Assembly: GCA_016125085.1 (NCBI GenBank)
Contig: WGMM01000013.1
Coordinates: 1 to 64,000, forward strand
Length of the DNA: 64,000 nucleotides
Direction: 5' to 3'
Source: a bacterium
GTDB taxonomy: Bacteria > Planctomycetota > Planctomycetia > Isosphaerales > Isosphaeraceae
The notes below the pieces were generated by a model, which saw only the letters and a list, made by a program, of their open reading frames with translations, did not search any database and was not told the origin of the DNA. Made by a program: the position numbers and the translations under genes. Numbering within the stretch: position 1 is the first letter of the stretch; every line of letters starts with the position of its first letter. Positions 54,584-63,522 of this stretch are shown piece by piece.

Positions 54584-54624
54584 CGAGGGGCGAAGATCAG
54601 ACGATCTTCGCCCCTCGTTTTCTT
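54584..54624 (+). terminator. Strong Rho-independent terminator
   Basis: CGAGGGGCGAAGATC (54584-54598), loop AGAC, and GATCTTCGCCCCTCG (54603-54617) form a perfect 15-bp stem followed by TTTTCTT. It ends the protease transcript. Confidence 0.9.
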
Positions 54625-54677
54625 AGTTGTTTGTCTGTCTGACTTTGCGAATTATTAAAACCAGTGCCGATTCGCTC

Positions 54678-55763
54678 TTATCTGCGTTTCAGTGCGAATC
54701 GGTATTGGTCCGGAAGCAATGCCCCGGGATCCCCCGTTTCCAATGCGACCGCAGCATGATACGGCCAGTATGGGTCGGCCAGCATGGACCTGGCCAGCAG
54801 TACGAGATCAGCCTGTTCTTCTCGAACGATCGCGTCTGCCTGAGCGGGCTTGTCGATCATCCAGCCTACGGCGGCCGGAATGTTCGCCTCGTGCCGGATC
54901 CGTGACGCGATCGGGGCCATGAATGCCGGCCCCCATGGCACCTGGCTGGTATCAGGCGTGACGAATCCCTGGCTGACGTCGATCATGTCCAGCCCTTCCG
55001 ATTTCAGCCGTTTCACCAGCTCGATCGACTCTTCGACCGTCACTCCTCCGGGGATCCAGTCCGAAACGGACAGACGCACCGTGAGCGGCAACCGCTCGGG
55101 CCAGACATGGCGAACAGCGGCGAAGGTTTCGATCAGAAACCGAACACGGCCATCGAAACTTCCGCCGTATTCGTCCGTGCGGAAATTCGCCAGAGGAGAG
55201 AAAAAACTGTGGGCCAGATAACCATGGGCGAAGTGAAGTTCAAGCCATTCCATACCAGCGGTAAGAGCACGTTCGGCACCGTCGACGAAGCACTGCTTCA
55301 CACGGGCGATGTCCTGGTGCGTCATTTCCTGAGGTGCGACGGGCAGATTCGCACCGAATGCGACCGCCGAAGGGCCGATCGGCTGCCATGCGCCTTCATC
55401 TGGCGTCAGGGATTTGTCACCCTCCCAAGGCCTGTGAGAACTGGCTTTGCGTCCTGCGTGAGCCAACTGAATGCCGGGAACGGAACCGTGAGCTTTGAGA
55501 AATCGAGCGATGTGGGAATAGGGCTCGATGTGTTCGTCCGACCAGATGCCGGTGCATTGAGGGCTGATTCGACCTTCGGGCGACACGGCCGTGGCTTCCA
55601 CGATGACCAGACCCGCGCCGCCCACAGCACGTGAGCCCAGGTGCACGAGGTGCCATTCGTTAGGGAAGCCGTCTTCGGCCGAATACTGGCACATCGGGGC
55701 AACGCCGATGCGGTTCCTCAAGGTGACGTCCTTGAGCCTGAAACTGTCGAACAAACCAGCCAT
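54678..55763 (-). CDS. Old Yellow Enzyme-family NADPH:flavin oxidoreductase (YqjM-like)
   Basis: 361 residues from the ATG at 55763, with GGAGG 8 bases upstream. TIM-barrel flavoprotein: RNRIGVAPMCQYSAEDG at the FMN site, HLGSRAVGGAGLVIVEATAV, LHFAHGYLAHSFFSPLANFRTDEYGGS with the substrate-binding HxxH and Tyr, and C-terminal ADLVLLARSMLADP. These enzymes reduce activated C=C bonds of enals, enones or nitro compounds with NADPH. The cysteine in APMCQYS is the YqjM-class redox-tuning residue. Single gene between two terminator-like hairpins; native substrate unknown. Confidence 0.9.
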   Translation of the reverse strand: MAGLFDSFRLKDVTLRNRIGVAPMCQYSAEDGFPNEWHLVHLGSRAVGGAGLVIVEATAVSPEGRISPQCTGIWSDEHIEPYSHIARFLKAHGSVPGIQLAHAGRKASSHRPWEGDKSLTPDEGAWQPIGPSAVAFGANLPVAPQEMTHQDIARVKQCFVDGAERALTAGMEWLELHFAHGYLAHSFFSPLANFRTDEYGGSFDGRVRFLIETFAAVRHVWPERLPLTVRLSVSDWIPGGVTVEESIELVKRLKSEGLDMIDVSQGFVTPDTSQVPWGPAFMAPIASRIRHEANIPAAVGWMIDKPAQADAIVREEQADLVLLARSMLADPYWPYHAAVALETGDPGALLPDQYRFALKRR

Positions 55764-55983
55764 GCATGATCCTCCGAAACACGTTCGCCCGGGATCCGAA
55801 TCGTAGAACATCGTCGTTCCACGATCGTTCCAGCTACCGTTCCTCTTGGCAATGAACGAGGAATTATAGCCAGATTACGGCAATGGACGTAACTCGATGG
55901 TCTTTTGCGTATCGAGAGCCAATCCAAACGGACTCGCTCAATCCGCCATGTCTGTCTTATTAACTCGGGCTCGATCTACGCCC

Positions 55984-56013
55984 CCGTAGCGCGTTCGATC
56001 GTCTGCGCTACGG
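55984..56013 (-). terminator. Hairpin downstream of the desaturase gene
   Basis: CCGTAGCGC (55984-55992) and GCGCTACGG (56005-56013) form a perfect 9-bp stem with a 12-base loop, 17 bases after the desaturase stop on the minus strand. No T-run follows, so termination is likely but not certain. Confidence 0.45.
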
Positions 56014-56029
56014 CATGGGTTCGGCTTAT

Positions 56030-57367
56030 TCAAACTTTCGAAACGACGACATCTTGAATCGTCGGCAATTGGGAGTCGCCGTGAAACAGGGTGCCTTCGA
56101 CTTCGATCACCCTGTTCCGATAATCCTCGTTTAAGCGCTTGAGCGTCTCGTGGGCTTCCGCCAGAGCGTAATGCGGAATCGCCGGATACATGTGGTGCGG
56201 TGTATGCAGGTCCTGACCATGCACGAACACCGCCCAGCGGGTGAAAGGATCAACGCGGAACACGCGGGTATTCGTGATCCTGTCCTTGTCCGTATTGCCA
56301 TGCTGATAGATTTCACGCAGAAGCATGTAGTACATGAACGTGGTAAGCAGCGGCAGCACCCACAGGCCGAAAAATAGAACCGTGCTGCGTCCGCCCGTCC
56401 AGGCCCGCATCGTATTGAGCGCGAGCAGTCCACCGATCAGGAACGTCAGTCGCATGGCCGAAGCGACACGCACCGGATAGGGCTCACGAAACGGTGAGAT
56501 ATAGATCCAACGGTCCGGTACGGCGAAGGCGCCAGCGACCCCCACGAGCACACCGATCGCGGCCGAAGCGAGCACCAGGTCGAGCCGACCGGCACGCTCC
56601 GACAGAATCATTCCAAGATCGGTCAGAACCAGCCATGTCACTGCCAGGATCGGGCCAGGCCGCATGCGGGTGGACGCTGGTGGCACGATGCCGATTTTCC
56701 GGAGATAAAAACTGTCGACCGCCGCGAAAACGTTGTTCAGAACGTAATCCGTGCCGTACCGCAACACACTCATCGGCGCCAGCAGAGGCCGCAGGTAAGT
56801 ATCGGCGAGAAAGCCCCAGCGGCCTTTCGGCAGACGGCCGTTCCAGAATCGCTCCATGTTGCGATAGTCGGGGTCGAATGTCGGATCGTTCACGAACTGA
56901 TGGTGGCCCATATGGTTCAGGCGATAGAGCTGTACGCTCGACATCAGCGGAAACAGGCACAGCCAGTCGCCGATCAGGTCGTTGACGACCTTGTTCTTCA
57001 GCAGCGTGTAGTGCGAAGCTTCATGCGCGATCGCTGCCAGCCTGTGCTGGGCCCCGCCCATGATGATCGCCCCGGCACCGAAAAACAGCGCGGTCGCCCA
57101 CCACGGCATGCCATGCGTTTGACGATAGTCGAGAAAGAACCAGCCGGCGACGAAAACCGCGAGAATCGTGAGCCAGTCGATCGCCAGAAAGCCCAGATTA
57201 CGGGAACCGTCGACGTGGCGGAGCGATCTGAGCGCCTCGGCCAGTTCTTTCTCGTTCGACTTCGCCGAATTCGGGTCAGTGGATCCGCTCGCGCGTGACG
57301 CTTCACGAATACGCTGAACCTGCTCCCGAATATCCGTCGCAGTATCGTGTTGAGAAGCGATCGACAT
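56030..57367 (-). CDS. Membrane fatty acid desaturase
   Basis: 445 residues with four to six transmembrane helices and the three histidine boxes of the membrane di-iron desaturases: HEASH, HMGHH and HTPHH (in HGQDLHTPHHMYPAI). The N-terminal 50 residues are polar and charged. Introduces double bonds into acyl lipids (or hydroxylates related substrates) using oxygen and an electron donor; no ferredoxin or reductase gene is adjacent. Longer than minimal desaturases (about 340-400) because of the head and an extended loop between boxes two and three. Single gene. Confidence 0.85.
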   Translation of the reverse strand: MSIASQHDTATDIREQVQRIREASRASGSTDPNSAKSNEKELAEALRSLRHVDGSRNLGFLAIDWLTILAVFVAGWFFLDYRQTHGMPWWATALFFGAGAIIMGGAQHRLAAIAHEASHYTLLKNKVVNDLIGDWLCLFPLMSSVQLYRLNHMGHHQFVNDPTFDPDYRNMERFWNGRLPKGRWGFLADTYLRPLLAPMSVLRYGTDYVLNNVFAAVDSFYLRKIGIVPPASTRMRPGPILAVTWLVLTDLGMILSERAGRLDLVLASAAIGVLVGVAGAFAVPDRWIYISPFREPYPVRVASAMRLTFLIGGLLALNTMRAWTGGRSTVLFFGLWVLPLLTTFMYYMLLREIYQHGNTDKDRITNTRVFRVDPFTRWAVFVHGQDLHTPHHMYPAIPHYALAEAHETLKRLNEDYRNRVIEVEGTLFHGDSQLPTIQDVVVSKV

Positions 57368-57530
57368 AGCTTGCCTTTCCTGGCCATATTGCCTTGCTTA
57401 TTCAATATAACACATTCGGCAAGTGATCGATGCGACTTACCGGAAACGGGCCTGAAATGCCTTCGTCAAATACCCGTCATCGAAAAGTGCAGAAAATGAC
57501 ACACGTCTCAAGGCATTCCGAAGTGTCAGG

Positions 57531-57886
57531 TCAGGATTCGCGCACGCGCCGCAAGCTTTCGCCCGTGTACGATCCGTGGGTGTCTTTGTAGGACTGGGCT
57601 CCAAGTCGGTTGAACTTGAGGAACGCGTGCCCGCATACCGTGCATCTGATGAGGAAAAGCCCTGGTGCGCTCCTGGATGCCTGAGGACCGTTTCTGGTCA
57701 TCACACAGGCCAGAGCCGGGGCCGTCGTCGCATGCAGTTCGTCCTTGCCGCAGGTCGGACATGAGTCATCCTGGAGTCCTACGAAATCTATCGGTTCCAA
57801 ACCCCGGCATGCAGCGCATCCGTTGGCGAAAACGTCCCACTCGGAAGATGCTGTCCCTTTTTTCCGCACTTTGGGCACGTCGGCAA
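57531..57886 (-). CDS. Zinc-ribbon protein with possible -1 frameshift
   Basis: Two overlapping frames. From a TTG at 57886, preceded by GGAGGAG with 6-base spacing, translation gives PTCPKCGKKG and would stop at 57788 after 32 residues. The -1 frame, open from a GTG at 57878 down to 57531, gives three more CxxC pairs (CAAC, CPTC, CTVC) in a plausible protein of 115 residues. The frames meet at an A-AAA-AAG heptamer (57857-57863 on the opposite strand), the same slippery sequence used in dnaX. A -1 slip would join all four CxxC pairs into two zinc ribbons. It could equally be a one-base indel. Lies 81 bases downstream of the PAS-GAF-receiver gene. Confidence 0.5.
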
Positions 57887-57967
57887 ATGAGACTCCTCCA
57901 GATCGATCTCGAAACCGACGATCTTATCCGCAGGAAAGCACCATTCGGTCCGAAAAGCCTGCGACGC

Positions 57968-59494
57968 TCAAGTGGTCTGATTGTCGGAGTTTTCGCCGGG
58001 CGGCTGAGATCCTGGCGGGCTCAGGGCTTTCTGCACCGTTTCCAGGATCCGTTCCGCTCTGAATGGTTTGTAAAGTACGACCGGCGCGACTTTTTCATGC
58101 GATTTGACGTTCGGTATCGAGTGATGCGGATCGTAGGCGAACCCGGTCATCAGAACGATCGGCAGGGTCGGATGGATCGCGCGCAGACCGATAAAGATCT
58201 CGTAACCGTTCCTGTCGGGCAGGAAAATGTCGCAAATCGCGAGGTGATAGGTCGATCCGCGTGCCAGGGCGATCGCTTCAGCGGCGTCTCTTGCCGTTTC
58301 GACCGTCGCTCCCCATTGCCCCAGCAGGTGGTGTGCGGCCCGGCGGGTCGATTCGTCCGCATCGACGAACAAAATCCGCATATTTGCCAGGGGAGGAGCC
58401 TGCCGTGGCGATTTCATCCGCATGGCAGTCGATTCGAATTCCTCGATTTCCTTGATCGTCTGCCGAATGTCCCGGGCTCGCACGATCATCTGCCGGAGTC
58501 TGCGAATGATGTCATCATCATGCCCGACATAACGATCGAGCACGAACGTGGCATCGCTGACGATTTCGTCGAGATGCAGGGCGATCGAACGCTGAACCTT
58601 GCGGATCGAGTCGTGATAGCCCATCAGGCTGACAGCTTCCAGCAAGTTCAGAACGTGCAGGGCCTGTGCCAGATTGTGCGCGTAAACGTCCAGAAACTGC
58701 CTGTCGCTGACGCTGAACGCGTCCAGCCTGTCCGACTCCACGTTCAGCGTACCGATGACCTGATCCTGGTCCACCAGCGGAATCGTGTACGAACTTTTGG
58801 CGTCGGCGGCACCCTGAAGATAAAGCGAGTCTCGCGAAGTGTCGCGACACAGGTAGCTTTTGCCTGTGGCCGCCACGTGGCCCGTGACACCCTGACCTGT
58901 TTCGGCAACCCGCAGGTCGCGAGTTTCGGCGATGGGCGTCATGCCTTCCGAAAGTAGCGGAACGAGCCGGTCGGTGCCCGAATCGATCAGGCGGATCTCG
59001 ACGTTCCGCACACCGAGCAATTCCTTCAAGTCCCTGATGATGTTGTACTTGAGAAGGTCGATCCGCTCCTGCGGATCCATTTCGTGGATTTCGTTGTCCG
59101 AAAGATCCGAGAGCTTTTCGCCCGCTTCGTAAATCGCCTTAAGCTTCTGCTCCTGCTGGATTTCACGGGTGACGTCGCGCAGCAGAACGATGAACCGATT
59201 GACGTCGCCGTTTTCCGCGATCGGAGTGGCGTTCATGCTGAGGTATTTGTTCGCCTCGACCCGCAGGACACCTTCCTCAGGCACTCTCGACTGACGAGCG
59301 GCTTCCAGCGGGCAATCGTCCCGCTCAAGAATTTCCGGGGCACCGAAAAGGCGATAGAACTTCGATCCGATCGGATCCAGGCCAGGTTCGGAAAGCTCCC
59401 TGAGCGCGGGGTTGCACCAGATCACCCGCTCGTCGTTGTCGACGACCGCGATCCCCTCCGAAAGGGAATTGATGATTTCGTCCGACGTGATCAT
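57968..59494 (-). CDS. PAS-GAF-receiver signalling protein
   Basis: 508 residues from the ATG at 59494 (AGGTGGA upstream; the frame continues to a GTG at 59575). A PAS domain (IINSLSEGIAVVDNDERVIWCNPALREL) is followed by a GAF domain (LGVRNVEIRLID, GQGVTGHVAATGKSYLCRD, VIGTLNVESDRLDAFS) and a C-terminal response-regulator receiver (MRILFVDADESTRRAA, phospho-acceptor D in AICDIFLPDRNG, and KPF). There is no histidine kinase or DNA-binding output domain, so it probably relays through protein contacts with a partner encoded elsewhere. The small zinc-ribbon ORF directly downstream might be co-transcribed. Confidence 0.85.
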   Translation of the reverse strand: MITSDEIINSLSEGIAVVDNDERVIWCNPALRELSEPGLDPIGSKFYRLFGAPEILERDDCPLEAARQSRVPEEGVLRVEANKYLSMNATPIAENGDVNRFIVLLRDVTREIQQEQKLKAIYEAGEKLSDLSDNEIHEMDPQERIDLLKYNIIRDLKELLGVRNVEIRLIDSGTDRLVPLLSEGMTPIAETRDLRVAETGQGVTGHVAATGKSYLCRDTSRDSLYLQGAADAKSSYTIPLVDQDQVIGTLNVESDRLDAFSVSDRQFLDVYAHNLAQALHVLNLLEAVSLMGYHDSIRKVQRSIALHLDEIVSDATFVLDRYVGHDDDIIRRLRQMIVRARDIRQTIKEIEEFESTAMRMKSPRQAPPLANMRILFVDADESTRRAAHHLLGQWGATVETARDAAEAIALARGSTYHLAICDIFLPDRNGYEIFIGLRAIHPTLPIVLMTGFAYDPHHSIPNVKSHEKVAPVVLYKPFRAERILETVQKALSPPGSQPPGENSDNQTT

Positions 59495-59712
59495 GCTTCG
59501 GATTCCACCTGGATCTTCCCGCGTCGGAAGGATTTCGCGACTTTCCGGCAGCGAATTCCCGATGCTCTTCGACACATTTCGCCTGCCGATTCGTGAGAGT
59601 ATACTATCAAATCCTGATCGAAAGGGAACGAACGACGGCTTTCGCGAAACGAACGACCTCCGTGCCCTGCTCCAGGGTATCCAGCGTCCACCTCCTGACG
59701 GTTCGCAGACTC

Positions 59713-60267
59713 ATGCACATTTCACGCACACTGACCGCTTCCCAAGTTCAGTTGCTCGTAGTCGACGTGCAGGAAAGGCTGATCGTCGCGATTCGCGACG
59801 CCCAGGCCATTTGCCGCCAGATCGAACGCCTGATCGAAGCCGCCCGGATCCTCGAAATTCCCATTCGCGCCACCGAGCAATACCCCAAAGGCCTCGGCCA
59901 CACCATCGAACCGATCGCGGCCAGGCTGCCCGAACCGCCCGTGACAAAAATGCGCTTCAGCGCCTGCGTTCCTGAACTTCAGGAAAAGCTTGACCCTGCC
60001 CGTGCTGTCGTCCTCGTCGGGATCGAAACGCATGTCTGCATTTCGCAGACCGCTTCCGAACTGATCTCCGCCGGTTTCCGTGTCCTACTTCCCCGTGATG
60101 GGGTAGGATCGCGCAACCAGATCGATCACGAAACCGCCCTGGCGCGCATGGCCGGCTTCGGTGTGACCGTCACCACGTGCGAAGCCCTGCTTTTCGAATG
60201 GATCGCATCGGCCGAGCACACAAATTTCAAGGCAATCAGCAAGCTCGTCAAGGAATTCGACGCCTGA
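59713..60267 (+). CDS. Isochorismatase-family hydrolase
   Basis: 184 residues from the ATG at 59713, where homology begins (MHISRTLTASQVQLLVVDVQERL); the open frame to 59593 is not conserved. The catalytic triad of the family is visible: Asp in VVDVQERL, Lys in VTKMRFSAC and Cys in GIETHVCISQT. Members hydrolyse amides or vinyl ethers such as nicotinamide, N-carbamoylsarcosine or isochorismate; this short version is closest to the YcaC-like/generic cysteine hydrolases. The next gene (aminotransferase) starts 188 bases downstream on the same strand; a shared role is not evident. Confidence 0.85.
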   Translation: MHISRTLTASQVQLLVVDVQERLIVAIRDAQAICRQIERLIEAARILEIPIRATEQYPKGLGHTIEPIAARLPEPPVTKMRFSACVPELQEKLDPARAVVLVGIETHVCISQTASELISAGFRVLLPRDGVGSRNQIDHETALARMAGFGVTVTTCEALLFEWIASAEHTNFKAISKLVKEFDA

Positions 60268-60455
60268 TCGAAATCGGTACTTCCGAGTCGCCCAATCGAT
60301 GACCTCGCACGGGATCGATTCGAAGACAGTGACGCATGTCCCTTTTCTCTGGTCGAGCCTTCGATTACGATGATTTCGTTCATGTCGGCTGCGTTCGTCA
60401 GGATCGTCGACGGCCGACTCCTCTTTCAGCCGCTCGAAACGCTACGGATCGTCTC

Positions 60456-61646
60456 ATGAGTTCCACTGTCGAAGCATACCCCCCGTTGCGAGTCAAGGAC
60501 CGTGTCCTCATGGGCCCCGGGCCCAGCCCGGTCCACCCTCGCGTGCTCGAGGCGATGAGCCTGCCGCTCTACGGCCACCTCGACCCGGAATTCGTCAAGC
60601 TCATGGACGAAACCCAAAACCGGCTTCGACAGGTGTTCCGCACCGGTAACAAGCTGACAATCGCTGTCTCAGGCACAGGTTCGGCCGGGATGGAAGCCGT
60701 CGTGGTCAACCTGATCGAACCCGGCGACAAGATGCTCGTCTGCGTCAACGGCGTCTTCGGCGAACGCATGTGCGACGTCGCCGAACGGGCCCGGGCCGAA
60801 GTCGTCCGCATCGATCGCCCCTACGGCGAAGCCTTCACGCCTGAAGAAGTCGAAAAGGCGATCAAGGCCCACAAACCGGCCGTCGTCGGTATTGTCCATG
60901 CCGAAACTTCCACCGGCGTGTGGCAACCTGTCGAAGAGATCGCCCGTATCGCCCACGAAAACGGTGCCCTCATCGCCATCGATACCGTCACCAGCCTTGC
61001 CGGTGTGCCCGTCGAAATCGACGGCTGGGATATCGACGCCGTCTACTCCGGCACTCAGAAGTGCCTCTCCTGCCCGCCCGGCCTCGCCCCCGTTTCGTTC
61101 GGCGACCGTGCCATGGCCAAGCTGCGGGCCCGCAAAACCAAGGTGCAGAGCTGGTATCTCGATCTGACGATGATCGAAAAATACTGGGGCTCCGACCGGT
61201 TCTACCACCACACGGCCCCGATCAGCATGAACTATGCCCTTTACGAAGCCCTCGGCCTCGTTCTGGACGAAGGCCTGGAAGCTCGCCATGCCCGCCACAT
61301 GCTGAATCACAAAGCCCTGGCCGCCGGGATCGAAGCCCTCGGCATGCGCTACTTCACGCAGGAAGGCTTCCGGCTGCCCCAGCTCAATTGCGTCGTCATC
61401 CCCGATGGCGTCGAGGACATGCCCGTCCGCAAGCGTCTGCTCGAAGAATGGGGCATCGAAGTCGGCGGAGGCCTCGGGCCCGTCAAGGGTAAGGCCTGGC
61501 GGATTGGCCTGATGGGCCACGGCTCCTGCCCTGAAAACGTCCGGCTCGTCCTGGCAGCCCTCGAAACCTGCCTGCGTGACCTGGGCGCGGTCAAATCCAG
61601 CGGCGAAGCCGTGGCCGCGGCTGACGCGGTGTATGGATCCGCTTGA
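60456..61646 (+). CDS. Class V aminotransferase, alanine-glyoxylate/serine-glyoxylate type
   Basis: 396 residues from the ATG at 60456. PLP-dependent fold type [29 protein letters not shown] at the start, the glycine-rich [15 protein letters not shown] phosphate loop, and the PLP lysine in [15 protein letters not shown]. This combination matches the AGXT/SGAT branch, which transfers amino groups from alanine or serine to glyoxylate, producing glycine. It feeds photorespiration-like or C2 metabolism; no glyoxylate-producing gene is adjacent. Codon use here is more strongly C-ending than in neighbouring surface proteins, a sign of high expression (by eye). Confidence 0.9.
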   Translation: MSSTVEAYPPLRVKDRVLMGPGPSPVHPRVLEAMSLPLYGHLDPEFVKLMDETQNRLRQVFRTGNKLTIAVSGTGSAGMEAVVVNLIEPGDKMLVCVNGVFGERMCDVAERARAEVVRIDRPYGEAFTPEEVEKAIKAHKPAVVGIVHAETSTGVWQPVEEIARIAHENGALIAIDTVTSLAGVPVEIDGWDIDAVYSGTQKCLSCPPGLAPVSFGDRAMAKLRARKTKVQSWYLDLTMIEKYWGSDRFYHHTAPISMNYALYEALGLVLDEGLEARHARHMLNHKALAAGIEALGMRYFTQEGFRLPQLNCVVIPDGVEDMPVRKRLLEEWGIEVGGGLGPVKGKAWRIGLMGHGSCPENVRLVLAALETCLRDLGAVKSSGEAVAAADAVYGSA

Positions 61647-61736
61647 CTTTCAGGCAGATCCCTTGCCCACGGCCAGACTTGAATCGACTCGTATCCGGCG
61701 GCGTTCCGAAGTGTCCCTGACGGAGGCTCGACTGCG

Positions 61737-63380
61737 ATGACCCGAACGGATCGAATCCTCAATGCGGCGCGCAGGCGAATCGTCGGCCAGGGTTGGCTGG
61801 ACGCTTCCGTCTGGTGCATGGCCCTGGGCGTGGCCGTGGCGACAGTCGTGCTGGCCGTTCCGAAATTCGAACCACGCTTTCCGGCGTTCGAGCCGGTTCG
61901 AACGCTGGCGATCGGCGTGGGCTCGGGGCTTCTGCTCGCATTGCTCATCGCCTGCTGGCGTCGGCCTGACCGTCTCCGTACCGCTGTGAAAGTCGACCAC
62001 GCCTTCGGCTTGAAGGACCGTCTGGGCAGCACCGTCGCCCTGCCGGAAGACCTGGCTGTCACTCCTGCCGGGCAATGCCTGGTGCGGGAGACGGAAAAAT
62101 CGCTCGAATCGATTGACCTTGCCGCTGGCCTGGCTTTTCGTCGGCCCCGGCGACTTTGGATGCCGCTTGTCCCCCTGGCCGTCGCTATCGGCGTGATCAT
62201 GCTGCCTGAAACCGTCACACGTGGCACCCAGGCCCGGGCGTCGTCCACGACCGAAAAAGACGACCGGGTCGCCAAAAAGTCGGACGCCCTCGCGAAAAAA
62301 CTCGCAGAACAGCGCAAGGCTCAGGCCGACAACCTTTCGGCACCCACGGCCCAGCTTATGGCCGAACTTCAGAAAGCCGCCGAAGATCTGGCCAAGTCGC
62401 CGCCGGCCGAAAAGTCCGAAGCGCTTGCCGCACTCAATCAGCTCTCCGACTCAGTCCGCGAACGGCAGAAGCAGCTCGGCAGCACCGAGAAAATGGCCTC
62501 GCAGCTGCAGCAACTCAAGCAGATGGCCAGCGATGGCCCGGCCGATGACTTCGCCAAGGATCTGGCCAAGGGCCGGTTCGATCAGGCTGCCAGTGACCTG
62601 AAATCGCTGGCCGAAAAGGCCCGTGACGGCAAACTGTCCGACGCCGACAAGGAAAAGCTGCAGAAGCAATTAGGTGAAATGGCCAAGCAGCTCGACAAGA
62701 TGGCCAGCCTGGATCAGAAAAAGAAGCAGCTCGAAGATGCCCTGAAAAACGGCGGGCTGACCAAAGAGCAGTTTCAGGAAGAGATGACAAAGCTGAACCA
62801 GCAGGCAGCCAACATGAAGCAGCTTAAAGAGTTGGCCCAGCAATTGCAGCAGGCCCAGCAGGCCATGCAGCAGGGCAATTCGCAGCAGGCCAGCGAAAAC
62901 CTCGCCCAGGCCCAGCAGCAGCTTCAGCAGATGGCCCAGCAGATGCAGGAAACGCAGTCGCTCGACGAAGCCCTTGCCCAGCTTCAGGAAGCTAAGGACG
63001 CCATGGCCGGCGACGGCGACCTGGCCAACCAGCTCGGCGACATGATGCAGGGCGGCAATGCCCTGGGCGACATGCTCGGCAACCAGCCGAACCCGAACGG
63101 CATGGGCCGGGGCCGGGGCCAGGGCGACCGTGAAGAGGCCCCCGATAAGACCGCTTCATACGACACCCGTGTGAAAATGGAGCTGGGCAAGGGCAAATAT
63201 CAATTGAAAGGCTTCGGCCAGCCCGGCGAGCAGACCAAGGGCCGAAGCGTGATCGACGGCGGCACCGTCGAAGCCGCCGTCTCCGAAGCCTCGGCCGACG
63301 CCCTGAGCAACCAGCGCATCCCTCGCAAATTGCAAAAAGACGTCCGCGAATACTTCGACCGCATCCGCCAGCCGGAGTAA
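61737..63380 (+). CDS. Membrane protein with long Gln-rich coiled coil (DUF4175-like)
   Basis: 547 residues. Two N-terminal transmembrane helices (SVWCMALGVAVATVVLAV, LAIGVGSGLLLALLIACW), a short loop with a VDHAFGLKDRLGSTVAL motif and a third helix (MPLVPLAVAIGVIML), then about 270 residues of coiled coil rich in Q, K, A and E (QLQQAQQAMQQGNSQQASENL). The end is Gly/Pro-rich and closes with a short conserved-looking block (VSEASADALSNQRIPRKLQKDVREYFDRI). In planctomycetes similar proteins accompany MoxR/DUF58/VWA operons; no such genes are visible here, but the window ends soon after. Role unknown, possibly a membrane-anchored scaffold. Confidence 0.7.
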   Translation: MTRTDRILNAARRRIVGQGWLDASVWCMALGVAVATVVLAVPKFEPRFPAFEPVRTLAIGVGSGLLLALLIACWRRPDRLRTAVKVDHAFGLKDRLGSTVALPEDLAVTPAGQCLVRETEKSLESIDLAAGLAFRRPRRLWMPLVPLAVAIGVIMLPETVTRGTQARASSTTEKDDRVAKKSDALAKKLAEQRKAQADNLSAPTAQLMAELQKAAEDLAKSPPAEKSEALAALNQLSDSVRERQKQLGSTEKMASQLQQLKQMASDGPADDFAKDLAKGRFDQAASDLKSLAEKARDGKLSDADKEKLQKQLGEMAKQLDKMASLDQKKKQLEDALKNGGLTKEQFQEEMTKLNQQAANMKQLKELAQQLQQAQQAMQQGNSQQASENLAQAQQQLQQMAQQMQETQSLDEALAQLQEAKDAMAGDGDLANQLGDMMQGGNALGDMLGNQPNPNGMGRGRGQGDREEAPDKTASYDTRVKMELGKGKYQLKGFGQPGEQTKGRSVIDGGTVEAAVSEASADALSNQRIPRKLQKDVREYFDRIRQPE

Positions 63381-63522
63381 TCCTTCGCATAGAGGGTGTT
63401 GGCTTACCACACCCGGGTATTCGCAGTTCGATCAAGCTTGCAATGGTCTCAGCTTGTCCATAACACGCACGAACGTGGCGTTCTGGAATCGAATTACACA
63501 TGCACTCATGCAAGGTTGACTT

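Noticed and set aside
60669..61520. 283-codon minus-strand frame
   Set aside because: Antisense of the class V aminotransferase with its PLP lysine motif.
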